Shown here: one piece after another, positions 1-8,931 of the stretch | How positions within the stretch are numbered: position 1 is the stretch's first letter | Layout: the number at the start of each line of letters is the position of its first letter | NCBI GenBank assembly: GCA_964557975.1 | Contig: CAZLCG010000015.1 | Coordinates: 1 to 41,109 of the forward strand | Origin: Fimenecus sp964557975 | GTDB lineage: Bacteria; Bacillota; Clostridia; Oscillospirales; Acutalibacteraceae | Length of the DNA: 41,109 bases | Direction: 5' to 3' | Position numbers and translations under genes: made by a program | The notes under the pieces: model-generated | Told to the model about the DNA's origin: nothing | Seen by the model: only the letters and a program-made list of their open reading frames with translations | The model's database searches: none

Positions 1-271
1 AACGCAATGCGTTTGCCACCTCCCTTTACACAAGGGAGGCTTAGAATGACTGAGGGATTGTAAATAAAATCAAAAAACGAATTTTATTTTTTTAACATGG
101 CAATCCCTCCACCGCCGAACGGCGGTCCCCCTCCCGCTTACAAGGGAGGCTTAGAATGACTGAGGGATTGTAAATAAAATCAAAAAACGAATTTTATTTT
201 TTTAACATATCAACCCCTCCGTCAAACGCAATGCGTTTGCCACCTCCCGCTTACAAGGGAGGCTTAGAATG
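1..271. repeat. Tandem copies of a modular hairpin repeat
   Basis: Two near-identical units of about 110 bases plus a partial third. Their shared core (AAGGGAGGCTTAGAATGA) starts near 32, 142 and 255. Each full unit contains a CTCCC...GGGAG mini-hairpin, GAGGGATTG, an AT-rich stem built from AATAAAAT and ATTTTATT, and then CAATCCCTC or a variant that closes the outer stem. The linkers between units differ: one is a CCGCC/GGCGG hairpin near 110-126 and the other is AACGCA/TGCGTT near 1-14 and 224-237. A related copy lies at 30731-30873. No coding sequence is seen. The whole looks like a non-autonomous MITE-like or intergenic repeat family. Confidence 0.75.
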
Positions 272-286
272 AGCGCGCGGCGGCGC

Positions 287-1393
287 TTATTCAGCCTTAA
301 ATTTATCAAGCGCCTCATACGCTTGCTTATAAGCGGAGTGCAGTCTGTTAAGCGATTTGAACTTTTTGCCGATTTTTTCTCTTGAATCGTGAAAAATTGA
401 CGGCACAAATCCCGTTATCACCTGCGCGGTGTTTTCAATTTCAGCCGTCCGTTCACCGTTTGCCGTTAAGATCGCTTTCATAAACTGCTTATGCGTATAT
501 ATTTTAAGTCTCGGCACGTCTAACTCCTCGGCAAGCTTCTCAAGCTCCCAGCAAGCCGACCATCCGTATTTTGAAAGCATTGTTTTGTATTCCTTGAGTG
601 AAAAATAATAATTTATTCCGCCGAGGATTCCGAACGCCTTTTTCGCGTCAAAATATCCCATATTCATACGCATATCGGTCATTGTCCTGTCAAACTCAAA
701 CGACTCGCCCAGCTCCTTCGGGTTGTAGGGTCTTATGTATATAATGTCGGCGCACGACCAATCCTCTTTATGCCCTATGCCCTTCATATTTGATATATCA
801 ACCACTATAAGACGGTTAATGCCGCGCTTTCTCAAAATTCCGACGGGCGCGTTATCGTAAATTCCGCCGTCAAGATATTGGCTGTCATCAGGTCCCTGCT
901 TGCTAAGCCCCGGAAACCTTGCCGACGCCATAAGGTAATCGACAAGCTGCCCCTCGGGCATCTCGTCAACAAACATCTCAACGGGCTTTAAGCTGTTAAG
1001 CTGAAAGGTGACTATTCCGAGCGGGACGCCCGAAGCGCGGACTGCCTCCTCGTTAATATTTTCCTCAACCATCCGCCTTGCGGGAGTAACGTCTATGCCC
1101 CCGTTTTTTATTATCTCGTGGAAGAGCTGCGGCAGATTGCTTATGCTGAAAAGATTTTCGGTCGATTTAAGCTCCGACTGAATATTAACGCCGTTCGCGA
1201 CCTCGGCGTTGCTCCAAAGCTCAACCGCCTTACCGTAATCGCCCTGAGCGATAAGCGCGCCGTTAATAGCGCCGATTGAAGTGCCCGCAATCGCCTGTAT
1301 TTCCACACCCAGCTCAAGCATAGCCTTCCATGCGCCTATCTGATATGCTCCTTTTGCTCCGCCGCCCGCCAAAATCAATCCGTACGGTTTCAT
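287..1393 (-). CDS. Patatin-like phospholipase family protein
   Basis: A 368-residue patatin-fold serine lipase, expected to hydrolyse acyl esters of phospholipids or related lipids with a Ser-Asp dyad. The oxyanion-hole motif GGGAKG is at residues 10-15, the nucleophile elbow GTSIG gives Ser39, and DGG gives the catalytic Asp175, so all catalytic parts are present. No signal peptide or membrane segment is seen, so it is probably cytoplasmic or peripheral. The start is supported by GGGGTGG six bases upstream of the ATG. The C-terminal half beyond about residue 200 matches no motif I can name. It stands alone on the minus strand. The hairpin repeat at 1-271 abuts its stop codon, so its transcript would run into that repeat. 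The physiological substrate is unknown. Confidence 0.85.
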   Translation of the reverse strand: MKPYGLILAGGGAKGAYQIGAWKAMLELGVEIQAIAGTSIGAINGALIAQGDYGKAVELWSNAEVANGVNIQSELKSTENLFSISNLPQLFHEIIKNGGIDVTPARRMVEENINEEAVRASGVPLGIVTFQLNSLKPVEMFVDEMPEGQLVDYLMASARFPGLSKQGPDDSQYLDGGIYDNAPVGILRKRGINRLIVVDISNMKGIGHKEDWSCADIIYIRPYNPKELGESFEFDRTMTDMRMNMGYFDAKKAFGILGGINYYFSLKEYKTMLSKYGWSACWELEKLAEELDVPRLKIYTHKQFMKAILTANGERTAEIENTAQVITGFVPSIFHDSREKIGKKFKSLNRLHSAYKQAYEALDKFKAE

Positions 1394-1512
1394 ATTTCCA
1401 CCCCGTTTTCATATATTCAATACTATTTTATTCATTTTTCGGAAAATTTCAACCTGTAAAATCGCTTAAAAAATACATAAGAACGAATTGACCCTTTAAT
1501 ATGTTTGTCGGG

Positions 1513-1549
1513 AACAAAAAACGGGCGCACCCCAAGGTACGCCCGTTTC
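1513..1549 (-). terminator. Rho-independent terminator after the SDR pair
   Basis: AAACGGGCG pairs with CGCCCGTTT (1519-1548). A T-run follows on the minus strand. It lies just downstream of the epimerase-like gene stop. Confidence 0.8.
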
Positions 1550-1558
1550 AAGCTTTGA

Positions 1559-2584
1559 TTATTCGCCCTTCATTTCAAGAAGCTTAACCTTGCCTTCAAA
1601 AGCCGCCTGAGAAACCTTAATGGAATCTGTAATCGCCGCCTTAATGTCGTCCTCTTCAACGCCTAAATCAAGGCAGTGCTTTTTGTCGATAAAGAGGTTG
1701 TAATCCATAATATCGGGAAGCTGCATCGGATCCATACCCGATTCAATGCCTCTCTTTTTATAATCCTTAACGATTTTATTCATACCGATTTTCATCATCC
1801 AAGGAGCAACCGTAAGAATTTTTCTGCCGTGCATTCCTCTTGCGTCAAATACTATCGCAAGAAATTCGGGCCATGTCATATTATACATACCTATAGGTAT
1901 TGCCTCAAAGCCGGTTTTGCCCGCCTTGTTTTCCGCCGCGCCCGCAATTACCTGCCCTACCTGACGGCAGGTAAGCATTGCCGTGCCGCCCTTCGGGTAC
2001 ATTGTAACAGGCCATTTATCCATAAATTCAATCTGCTCAATAAGAACCGTCCAAACAGGCTTTCTGCCCGGCTGAGTACCGAATATATAGGGAAGCTCAA
2101 GCACGCAGGTCGAGAAGTTCTCGTCGCAGGCGTCCTCGCAGACCTTTTCCTGATCCATACGGGATTTCATATAGGGGTTTCTCTCGGTAAGCTTCATTTC
2201 GGGTCTTATTTTGTTAAGATATGAGAAGTAAGAGCCTAAAACAACCGCTCTCTTAACGCCCGCCTTTTTGCAAAGCGGGAATATCCTCTCAAGCGGAGCT
2301 ATGTTGTACTGATAATACTTTTCAAGCACAGGCGCGGGAAATTCAACTCTCTCGTCAACGCCCGCCGCAAAGATGAACACGTCGGAGCCCTTGAGCATTT
2401 CTTCGATTTCTTCATCGGACTTTTTGTTGATGTCTCCGAAGATAATTTCCATCTCCTCGGGGATGGGAGCACCCTCGGGAAGAGGAGGAAGAGCAACGCT
2501 TGTTACCTGATGCCCCCTTTTAATAAGGGCAGTCGCCGCTTCACAGCCTAAAAGACCTGTTCCGCCGATCATAAATACTTTCAT
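1559..2584 (-). CDS. NAD(P)-dependent epimerase/dehydratase-like (extended or atypical SDR)
   Basis: A 341-residue Rossmann-fold protein with GGTGLLG at residues 8-14, the nucleotide-binding loop of extended/atypical SDRs. The following strands (for example the acidic FGDI motif and the FAAG strand) fit an epimerase/NmrA-like fold. Where the family normally has YxxxK, the sequence reads YMKSR, so the usual lysine is an arginine; it may bind NAD(P) or act by a variant mechanism. GGAGGC seven bases before the ATG supports the start. It follows the classical SDR at 2646 by 61 bases on the same strand and ends at a clear terminator, so the two are probably one operon. The substrate cannot be assigned from sequence. 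Confidence 0.75.
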   Translation of the reverse strand: MKVFMIGGTGLLGCEAATALIKRGHQVTSVALPPLPEGAPIPEEMEIIFGDINKKSDEEIEEMLKGSDVFIFAAGVDERVEFPAPVLEKYYQYNIAPLERIFPLCKKAGVKRAVVLGSYFSYLNKIRPEMKLTERNPYMKSRMDQEKVCEDACDENFSTCVLELPYIFGTQPGRKPVWTVLIEQIEFMDKWPVTMYPKGGTAMLTCRQVGQVIAGAAENKAGKTGFEAIPIGMYNMTWPEFLAIVFDARGMHGRKILTVAPWMMKIGMNKIVKDYKKRGIESGMDPMQLPDIMDYNLFIDKKHCLDLGVEEDDIKAAITDSIKVSQAAFEGKVKLLEMKGE

Positions 2585-2645
2585 TTTTTTGCCTCCGATT
2601 TCTTTAATATGGTTATATAAACGGGAAAAACGTTCCCAAAATTCC

Positions 2646-3479
2646 TCAGTCCTTAAACACAGGGTCGAACAAAGGCATTTTTGAAGCCTTCATTACAGCC
2701 GAGAAGATTCTGCCGCCCTGAACCGGCATAAGTCTGCCGAACCAGTTCATAAACGCCGCGTCAAAGCCGTGAACGCCGAGAGGACGTTTACGCTTAATGT
2801 CATTCATAATCATCTTAACCATTCTGTCGCAGGAAGTGCTTACCATATTCAGCATCTTTGCAGCCTTGTCATCGGTTGCGCTCTGATCTCTGAAAATATC
2901 GGTTTTGGTAAAGCCCGGGCAGACAATTCCGACATAGCACTTGCCCCTGAGTTCTTCGCGCAGAGCCTCCGAAAGGGATTTAAGAGCCGCCTTTGAAGCA
3001 GAATAAACCGAAGTGCCAGCAAGCGTCATAAGAGCTGCGGAGGAGTCGACGTTGATAATTGCGGGAGCGGAGGATTCAAGAAGCATAGGCAAAAGAGCGT
3101 GTATGGAATAAACCGCCGAATAAAAATTTATATTCATCGCCTTTTCTATGTACTCGACGGAATAATTCTGAAACTTGTCAAATTTCGGCAGAATACCCGC
3201 ATTGTTAACAAGCACGTCGGGGTGAATATCGTTTTCTTTAAGGTATTCAACAAAATCAAGCCAATTCTGCTGTATTGAAACATCAAAAAGCTTATATGAG
3301 AATTTGTCGGCAAAATCGCCCAATTCCTCAACGACCTTTTTCATTTTTTCTTCGCTTCTCGCAATACCGATAACAGTGCAGCCGTGTTCCTTGATAAGCT
3401 TCTCGGCTACGCCTTTGCCCATACCGCCCGAAGCGCCCGTAACTATTACGGTTTTGTTGTTCATCCAATTTGCGTCCAT
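2646..3479 (-). CDS. Classical short-chain dehydrogenase/reductase
   Basis: A 277-residue classical SDR. It has the cofactor motif TGASGGMGKG near the N-terminus, the NNAG strand motif, and the active-site Ser-Tyr-Lys with YSASK. It probably reduces or oxidises a carbonyl/hydroxyl using NAD(P)H; the substrate is unknown. The open frame extends 16 codons further upstream, but AAGGAG seven bases before the internal ATG at 3479 marks the real start. It is the first gene of a likely operon with the epimerase-like gene. A minus-strand promoter candidate lies at 3516-3543. The C-terminal region resembles lipid/steroid-type SDRs such as DltE/SDR7-like proteins only in a general way. Confidence 0.85.
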   Translation of the reverse strand: MDANWMNNKTVIVTGASGGMGKGVAEKLIKEHGCTVIGIARSEEKMKKVVEELGDFADKFSYKLFDVSIQQNWLDFVEYLKENDIHPDVLVNNAGILPKFDKFQNYSVEYIEKAMNINFYSAVYSIHALLPMLLESSAPAIINVDSSAALMTLAGTSVYSASKAALKSLSEALREELRGKCYVGIVCPGFTKTDIFRDQSATDDKAAKMLNMVSTSCDRMVKMIMNDIKRKRPLGVHGFDAAFMNWFGRLMPVQGGRIFSAVMKASKMPLFDPVFKD

Positions 3480-3515
3480 AAGATTTCTCCTTCGGTAAAA
3501 ATCATTTACTTTAAT

Positions 3516-3543
3516 ATTATACCTCAAATAATATTTTTTTCAA
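3516..3543 (-). promoter_or_regulatory. Candidate sigma-A promoter for the SDR operon
   Basis: Minus-strand TTGAAA and TATAAT are separated by 16 bases, about 35 bases upstream of the SDR start. Confidence 0.5.
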
Positions 3544-3587
3544 TACCGAGAAATTATAATTTGTAAAAAAACAGGCAAAAATTATTC

Positions 3588-3615
3588 TTGCAAAATATAA
3601 TTTTTGTGTTATACT
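3588..3615 (+). promoter_or_regulatory. Candidate sigma-A promoter for pheST
   Basis: TTGCAA and TATACT are separated by 16 bases. Transcription would begin near 3622 and read through the T-box leader into pheS. Confidence 0.5.
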
Positions 3616-3664
3616 ATATTAGCGATAAAGCAAATTTCAAAAAATTCAAAAAAAAACAAAACCC

Positions 3665-3931
3665 TAAACGCTGTGAAAAAGTCAGTATGCGTAAAATGTA
3701 CGGGACGTTATTTTAGTTTCTCCCATAAGGTCTTTTCAGAGAAAATGCGACGCGGCTGTAAGCGCATTTATTACCTGTTTTACGCAGAAATTTCGCTTTG
3801 GAGCGGTGCGGCAGAAACAAAGTAGGCCGCAACGGAAAGCCTCCGTTACAGGCAAAAGAGTGTCGGCTCTTTCATTCGGGTGGTTAAACGGAAAAGCGCT
3901 CCGTTCCTGTTTGGAACGGAGCTTTGTTTTT
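3665..3931 (+). ncRNA. T-box riboswitch, Phe-specific, leader of pheST
   Basis: Stem I can be drawn in full. The basal pairs are CGCT (3669) with AGCG (3803) and AAAG with CTTT. The AGTA loop-E strand is at 3684-3687. TGCGTAAAA (3688) pairs with TTTTACGCA (3778). GAA at 3787 completes the S-turn and is followed by the specifier UUC (3792-3794), a Phe codon. The apical arm has AGAGA and an AAATGCG/CGCATTT stem with a GGCTGTAA-type loop. The T-box GGGTGG is at 3878-3883 and runs into a terminator/antiterminator. Uncharged tRNA-Phe should stabilise the antiterminator and allow pheST expression. The T-box core continues TTAAACGGAA instead of the usual ACCGCG, a mild departure from consensus. Confidence 0.88.
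3898..3931 (+). terminator. T-box intrinsic terminator
   Basis: GCTCCGTTCC, a TGTTT loop and GGAACGGAGC form a perfect 10-bp stem followed by TTTGTTTTT. It overlaps the antiterminator side of the T-box, so it is the regulated terminator before pheS. Confidence 0.88.
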
Positions 3932-3971
3932 ACGAAACAAACGGCATATTTCTAATGAAAGGACATAGGGT

Positions 3972-4991
3972 ATGAAAGAAAAATTAACGGAAATCCAATC
4001 CCGCGCGCAAAAAGAGCTTTCCGAGCTTTCCGATATTTCTCAGCTTGAGAATTTCAGGGTTCGGATTCTCGGAAAAAAAGGCGAGCTTACGGGTATTTTA
4101 AAACAAATGGGCACTCTTTCGGCGGAGGAAAGACCGAAAATGGGTCAGCTTGCCAACGAGGTAAGGCAGAGTATTGAGGAAATGCTCAAAGAAAAGAACG
4201 CCCAATTAAAGGCATTGGAGCTGGAGACAAAGCTTAAATCGGAAACCGTTGACGTAACGCTCCCCGGCAAGACGCGCGAATTAGGTCATAAGCATCCGCT
4301 TTCAATAGTTCTTGACGAGGTTAAGGATATTTTTATCGGTATGGGCTTTCAGATCGCAACGGGTCCCGAGGTTGAATGGGACTATTACAATTTTGAGGCG
4401 CTTAACCTTCCGCCCGACCACCCCGCAAGAGATACGCAGGACACATTTTATATCACCGAAAAAATGCTTTTAAGAACGCAGACCTCCCCCGTTCAGATCC
4501 GCGTTATGGAACAACAGAAGCCGCCTATCAGAATCATCGCCCCCGGACGCGTTTACCGTTCGGACGCGGTTGACGCGACGCATTCGCCCTTCTTCCATCA
4601 GATTGAAGGTCTTGTTGTCGACGAGGGCATTACAATGGGCGACCTTAAGGGCAACCTTATGCAGTTCGCGAAAAGGCTTTACGGAGAGAATACCGAAATC
4701 CGTTTAAGACCGCACCATTTCCCGTTCACAGAGCCGTCCTGCGAAATGGATGTTACCTGCTTTAAATGCGGCGGCAAGGGCTGTCCTATGTGTAAAGGCG
4801 AGGGCTGGGTCGAGATTCTCGGCGGCGGTATGGTTCACCCGAAGGTTCTTCAAAACGGCGGCGTTGACTCCGAAAAATATTCGGGCTACGCTTTCGGAAT
4901 AGGTCTTGAAAGACTTACCATGTTCAGATTTAATATAGACGATATGCGTTTATTGTTTGAAAACGATATGCGCTTCTTAGGTCAGTTTTAA
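3972..4991 (+). CDS. pheS: Phenylalanine-tRNA ligase alpha subunit
   Basis: A 339-residue catalytic subunit of the alpha2-beta2 class II synthetase that activates phenylalanine and charges tRNA-Phe. The N-terminal helical arm (about residues 1-90) binds tRNA. Class II motif 2 is seen in the FHQIEGLVVD stretch and motif 3 in GIGLERLTMFRF near the C-terminus. The cysteine-rich CFKCGGKGC loop is typical of bacterial PheS. The length is normal. AAAGGA precedes the ATG. It is followed after 12 bases by pheT and preceded by a Phe T-box, which confirms the assignment and its regulation by tRNA-Phe charging. Confidence 0.97.
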   Translation: MKEKLTEIQSRAQKELSELSDISQLENFRVRILGKKGELTGILKQMGTLSAEERPKMGQLANEVRQSIEEMLKEKNAQLKALELETKLKSETVDVTLPGKTRELGHKHPLSIVLDEVKDIFIGMGFQIATGPEVEWDYYNFEALNLPPDHPARDTQDTFYITEKMLLRTQTSPVQIRVMEQQKPPIRIIAPGRVYRSDAVDATHSPFFHQIEGLVVDEGITMGDLKGNLMQFAKRLYGENTEIRLRPHHFPFTEPSCEMDVTCFKCGGKGCPMCKGEGWVEILGGGMVHPKVLQNGGVDSEKYSGYAFGIGLERLTMFRFNIDDMRLLFENDMRFLGQF

Positions 4992-5003
4992 GGAGGTGCC
5001 GAG

Positions 5004-7385
5004 ATGAATTTATCAAAGAAATGGCTCAGCGACTATGTTAAGCTTGAAGTAACCGATAAACAGTTTGCCGACGGTATGACTATGTCGGGCTCAAAGGTTG
5101 AAGGCTGGGAAACCGAGGGCAGCGACATAAAAAACGTTATTGTGGGTAAGGTTGTTTCTCTCGCGCGCCACCCCGATTCGGATCATCTTTGGATTTGCCT
5201 GATCGACGTCGGAAACGGCGAAAATATACAGATCGTCACGGGCGCTCAAAACCTTAAAGAGGGCGACACAGTCCCCGTTGCGATGAACGACAGCTATATT
5301 ACGGGCGGCGTTCATATTAAAAAGGGCAAGCTGCGCGGAGTTGAATCAAACGGTATGCTATGCTCCTTGGGCGAGCTTGGGCTTACGGCTCACGATTTCC
5401 CGTATGCGGTTGAGGACGGCATTTTTGTCCTCGGCGATGACTGCGACCGCACGCTCGGTATTGATATTCACGACGCAATCGGTCTGAACGATGTAATTAC
5501 CGAATTTGAAATAACCTCAAACCGCGCGGACTGTCTTTCAATTACGGGGCTTGCGCGCGAGGCGGCGGCAACCTTCGGCGGCGAGCTTGTTATTCCCGAG
5601 CCGAGCGTTAAAAACACTCACGGCGACGTAAACGATTTTCTTTCCGTAGAAATTAAAAACCCCGAATTATGCTACAGATATGCGGGCGCGGTTGTTGAAA
5701 ACGTCAGAATTAAGCCCTCGCCGAGATGGCTTCGCGAAAGGCTTCGCGCATGCGGAGTGCGCCCTATAAACAATATAGTTGATATTACGAACTTTGTAAT
5801 GCTTGAATACGGTCAGCCCATGCACGCTTTTGACCTGCGTTTTCTTGACGGAAACAAGGTTATAGTCCGCACGGCGGAAAACGGCGAAAAAATCACAACG
5901 CTCGACGGCGTTGAAAGAGAGCTTACGGACAAAATGCTCGTAATTGCCGACGAAAACAAGCCCGTTGCCGTTGCAGGCGTAATGGGCGGCGAATACTCGG
6001 GAATTATGGACGACACCTCAACCATCGTTTTTGAGTCCGCTATGTTTAACGGCGTTTCGGTAAGGCGTACCGCAAAGGCTCTGGGTATGAGAACCGAAGC
6101 CTCGGCAAGATATGAAAAGGAGCTTGACGCGACGGGCTGCCTTCACTCCCTTACGCGAGCGCTGCAGCTTGTTGAAGAGCTTGACGCGGGCGACGTAGTG
6201 GGCGGCGTCGTTGACTGCGACCGGTCGGATAAAACGCCCGTAACTCTCCCCTTCCGCCCCGAATGGGTAAATAACTTTATAGGCATTGATGTTTCGGCGG
6301 ACGGACAGAAAAAAATTCTTGAAAAAATCGGATTTAAAGTTGAAAACGGAATTATAACCGCTCCGTCCTTTAGAAACGATATTGAGCATCAGGCGGATAT
6401 TTCCGAGGAAATAGCAAGATTTTACGGGTATGACAAAATTCCCGACAGAGCGCTTTCGGGCGTTGCCGACGGCAGGTTTACCGACAGACAGGCGCTTGAA
6501 AACAAATTAAATACGGTGCTGCTTTCTCAGGGGCTTTCGGAAATCTGCACATATACATTTATAAGCCCTAAGGAATACGACAAAATTGCGCTTCCCGAGG
6601 ACAGCGAGCTTCGCAGCAGCGTTGTTATTTCAAACCCCTTGGGCGAGGACACAAGCGTTATGAGGACAACCGCTGTTCCCTCAATGCTTGAAACGCTTGC
6701 GAGAAACTATAACAACCGCAACCAAAGCGCGGCGTTATATGAAATCGCGCCGTCTTACAAGTGGAACGGCGCCGAAAAGCTTCCCGACGAGCCGCTGAAC
6801 GTGATAATAGGTATGTACGGCGAAAGCTGCGACTATTTCACCCTCAAAGGCGTCGTTGAAGAGATACTCGCCGCCGTCGGAATAGAAGAATACGGTATAG
6901 AAAGAGTATCCGATAACCCGACCTTCCACCCCGGCAGAACCGCAGAAATCACCGTTAACGGCGAAAGGCTTGCGATTTTGGGCGAAATTCACCCATCGGT
7001 AAGGGAGAACTTCTCAATCGGCGCGCGCTGTTATATTGCCGAGCTTTCCTTTGACGTTCTGTTCGGCAACAGGGCTTTGGAAAAGGTTTACGCTCCGCTT
7101 CCGAAATTCCCCGCAGTAAGCCGAGACCTTGCGTTTGTCTGCGAAAAGAGTATACCTGTTGTTTCGCTTGAAAAGACAATTTCGGGCGCGGTCGGCAAGA
7201 CGCTTGAAAGCATTTCGCTCTTTGACGTATACGAGGGCGCGCAGGTAGCGTCGGGCATGAAGAGCGTCGCGTTCAGCCTGAAGCTTCGCTCTGCGGAAAA
7301 GACGCTGACAGATGAAGAAGCTGACAGCGCGGTAAAAAAAGCAATTAAGGCTCTCGAAAAAACAGGCGTTAAATTAAGAAGCTGA
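5004..7385 (+). CDS. pheT: Phenylalanine-tRNA ligase beta subunit
   Basis: A 793-residue beta subunit partnering PheS. In order it has an N-terminal tRNA-binding OB domain (about residues 40-150), B3/B4 editing-type domain (about 210-380), B5 domain (about 400-470), a catalytic-like core, and a C-terminal FDX-ACB anticodon-binding domain (about 700-793). The B3/B4 region hydrolyses mischarged Tyr-tRNA-Phe in this family. A strong AGGAGGTG ribosome binding site lies just after the pheS stop. A terminator hairpin follows at 7401, so pheST is a two-gene operon. The length is standard for bacteria and nothing is disrupted. Confidence 0.97.
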   Translation: MNLSKKWLSDYVKLEVTDKQFADGMTMSGSKVEGWETEGSDIKNVIVGKVVSLARHPDSDHLWICLIDVGNGENIQIVTGAQNLKEGDTVPVAMNDSYITGGVHIKKGKLRGVESNGMLCSLGELGLTAHDFPYAVEDGIFVLGDDCDRTLGIDIHDAIGLNDVITEFEITSNRADCLSITGLAREAAATFGGELVIPEPSVKNTHGDVNDFLSVEIKNPELCYRYAGAVVENVRIKPSPRWLRERLRACGVRPINNIVDITNFVMLEYGQPMHAFDLRFLDGNKVIVRTAENGEKITTLDGVERELTDKMLVIADENKPVAVAGVMGGEYSGIMDDTSTIVFESAMFNGVSVRRTAKALGMRTEASARYEKELDATGCLHSLTRALQLVEELDAGDVVGGVVDCDRSDKTPVTLPFRPEWVNNFIGIDVSADGQKKILEKIGFKVENGIITAPSFRNDIEHQADISEEIARFYGYDKIPDRALSGVADGRFTDRQALENKLNTVLLSQGLSEICTYTFISPKEYDKIALPEDSELRSSVVISNPLGEDTSVMRTTAVPSMLETLARNYNNRNQSAALYEIAPSYKWNGAEKLPDEPLNVIIGMYGESCDYFTLKGVVEEILAAVGIEEYGIERVSDNPTFHPGRTAEITVNGERLAILGEIHPSVRENFSIGARCYIAELSFDVLFGNRALEKVYAPLPKFPAVSRDLAFVCEKSIPVVSLEKTISGAVGKTLESISLFDVYEGAQVASGMKSVAFSLKLRSAEKTLTDEEADSAVKKAIKALEKTGVKLRS

Positions 7386-7400
7386 AAAGGTAAAATAACG

Positions 7401-7432
7401 AAAGGCTCCGCTTCTGCGGGGCCTTTAATTTT
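7401..7432 (+). terminator. Terminator after pheT
   Basis: AAAGGCTCCGC pairs with GCGGGGCCTTT around a TTCT loop, followed by AATTTTAT. Confidence 0.75.
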
Positions 7433-7436
7433 ATGT

Positions 7437-7468
7437 AAAAACAGCGTGAAGCCGAAGCCCCACGCTGT
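7437..7468 (-). terminator. Terminator of the MFS transporter gene
   Basis: ACAGCGTG pairs with CACGCTGT (7441-7468). The minus-strand product is followed by TTTTTA. It lies directly downstream of the convergent transporter gene. Confidence 0.75.
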
Positions 7469-7484
7469 CATAATAGGGAGTAAA

Positions 7485-8873
7485 TCAATCCTCGTTCTCA
7501 TCCTTGATTTTATCAATAACATCCTGAGAAATCGTATTAGCCTCGCCGTGCTTAACCTGCGACATACAAAGCAAAGCAAGCGCAAAGCAAATCGGGCAAT
7601 AGAAGAACAGCGACCAATAGTTAACCTCGCCGGTCGGAGAGAAGACCTTGGTCAAGTCAAACATCGAACCTACAAGAACAGGACCGACAATGGACGCTGA
7701 AAACGTCGCCGTATAATAATAGCCCGTAAATGTTCCTACCCTGTCAAGACCGCCTATTTCAAGGACAAGCGGAAGCGTGTTGATTGTAACAAACGCTATA
7801 AGGATGCCGCCGAAAATTATGGCGACATAAAGCAGAGGATTCCACTTCGTAACAGCATATAAAAGGAACAGCGCAAGAACGCCTATCCAGCCCGCCATAA
7901 TGGTTTTCTTTCTGCCGAATTTCTGCCCGAGCTTTCCGGCAGGGAGCGCGCCGACAACCGTTGCCGCGGCAAACAGCGTAATAACAAGAGAAGCGTCCGC
8001 TTCCTTAAAGCCTAGCTCGCTTGTGGCAAAGGTTGTAAAGTATGTCTGAATTGAATCTGTTGCGTTCGAGTTAAAGAACAGAGCAATCAGCATAAATATA
8101 AGGCTCTTCTTCTCGCCCTTGGTAAGCCCCATTGATTTAAGCGACCGCTTATCTTCTTCAGAGCCTTTTTTCTTTGCCGATTTTTCGTAATCGGCTTTAA
8201 TCTGTAACGATTCCGCTTTGGATATTCTTGAATCGGGCTCTTTAACAAACAGCATAACGACAATAAGACAAACGACCATAATAACCGAGCCGAAAATAAA
8301 CACGTTATTTCTTATTGCCGCTTCCGTAGCATTCGGGGTAAGCCATGAAATAATCTTTCCCGAAACGGTACCGAGAACTACGCCTACGCCGCCCATAATG
8401 TTTATAACGGCGTTACCCTCGCCTCTTATTTCGGAGGGAGTAAAGTCGGGCATCATAGCGACTACCGGCGAACGCCATGTTGACATAATAAAGTTGAAAA
8501 CAATAATATCAAGCATCAAAACGCCGAGAAGCTGTATTCTCGGGATGAATATAAACAAAAGCGCGCAAAGCGGAATACCGTACATAAGGAACGGCTTCCT
8601 CTTACCGAACCTTGTGTGGGTTCTGTCTGAGATTTTACCGAAAAGAGGCTGGAACACCACGCCGAATATGTTGTCAATAACCATTATAATGCCGACTGCG
8701 GTACCCGACCACGCAAGGTTGGAAATAGTGCTGTTTTCCCTTAAAATCAACGGAACATACGCGTTGTAAATGATCCAAGCGATTTGAACCGCCATAAACC
8801 CGAAGCCTGTAAGCATTGTATGCGGATAATTCAGCTTACCGTTCGGCTTGGCACAGAAAAATTTGTTTTCCAT
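7485..8873 (-). CDS. MFS transporter, GPH/SLC45-like sugar symporter family
   Basis: A 462-residue polytopic membrane protein with about 12 hydrophobic segments in two halves. They are joined by a charged cytoplasmic loop (about residues 210-250). It has MFS-type loop motifs, including DRTHTRFGKRKPFL after the second helix and GRKKTIMAGW in the second half. The RFGKRKPF signature is typical of glycoside-pentoside-hexuronide and SLC45-type sugar:cation symporters, so a sugar or glycoside is the best guess for the substrate. AAGGAG before the ATG supports the start. No sugar-catabolic gene is adjacent, so the substrate cannot be inferred from context. A separate promoter candidate lies upstream at 8932. 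Confidence 0.82.
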   Translation of the reverse strand: MENKFFCAKPNGKLNYPHTMLTGFGFMAVQIAWIIYNAYVPLILRENSTISNLAWSGTAVGIIMVIDNIFGVVFQPLFGKISDRTHTRFGKRKPFLMYGIPLCALLFIFIPRIQLLGVLMLDIIVFNFIMSTWRSPVVAMMPDFTPSEIRGEGNAVINIMGGVGVVLGTVSGKIISWLTPNATEAAIRNNVFIFGSVIMVVCLIVVMLFVKEPDSRISKAESLQIKADYEKSAKKKGSEEDKRSLKSMGLTKGEKKSLIFMLIALFFNSNATDSIQTYFTTFATSELGFKEADASLVITLFAAATVVGALPAGKLGQKFGRKKTIMAGWIGVLALFLLYAVTKWNPLLYVAIIFGGILIAFVTINTLPLVLEIGGLDRVGTFTGYYYTATFSASIVGPVLVGSMFDLTKVFSPTGEVNYWSLFFYCPICFALALLCMSQVKHGEANTISQDVIDKIKDENED

Positions 8874-8931
8874 TAGCCTGACTCCTTCTAATTTATTACA
8901 TATAAGAACCGAAACCCGAAGGGTTTAGTTT

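Noticed and set aside
3604..3825. 73-residue plus-strand ORF upstream of pheS
   Set aside because: It lies wholly inside the T-box RNA; stem I and the specifier explain the sequence.
8218..8769. 183-residue ORF antisense to the MFS transporter
   Set aside because: It is a shadow of a clear coding frame, with no ribosome binding site or recognisable domain.
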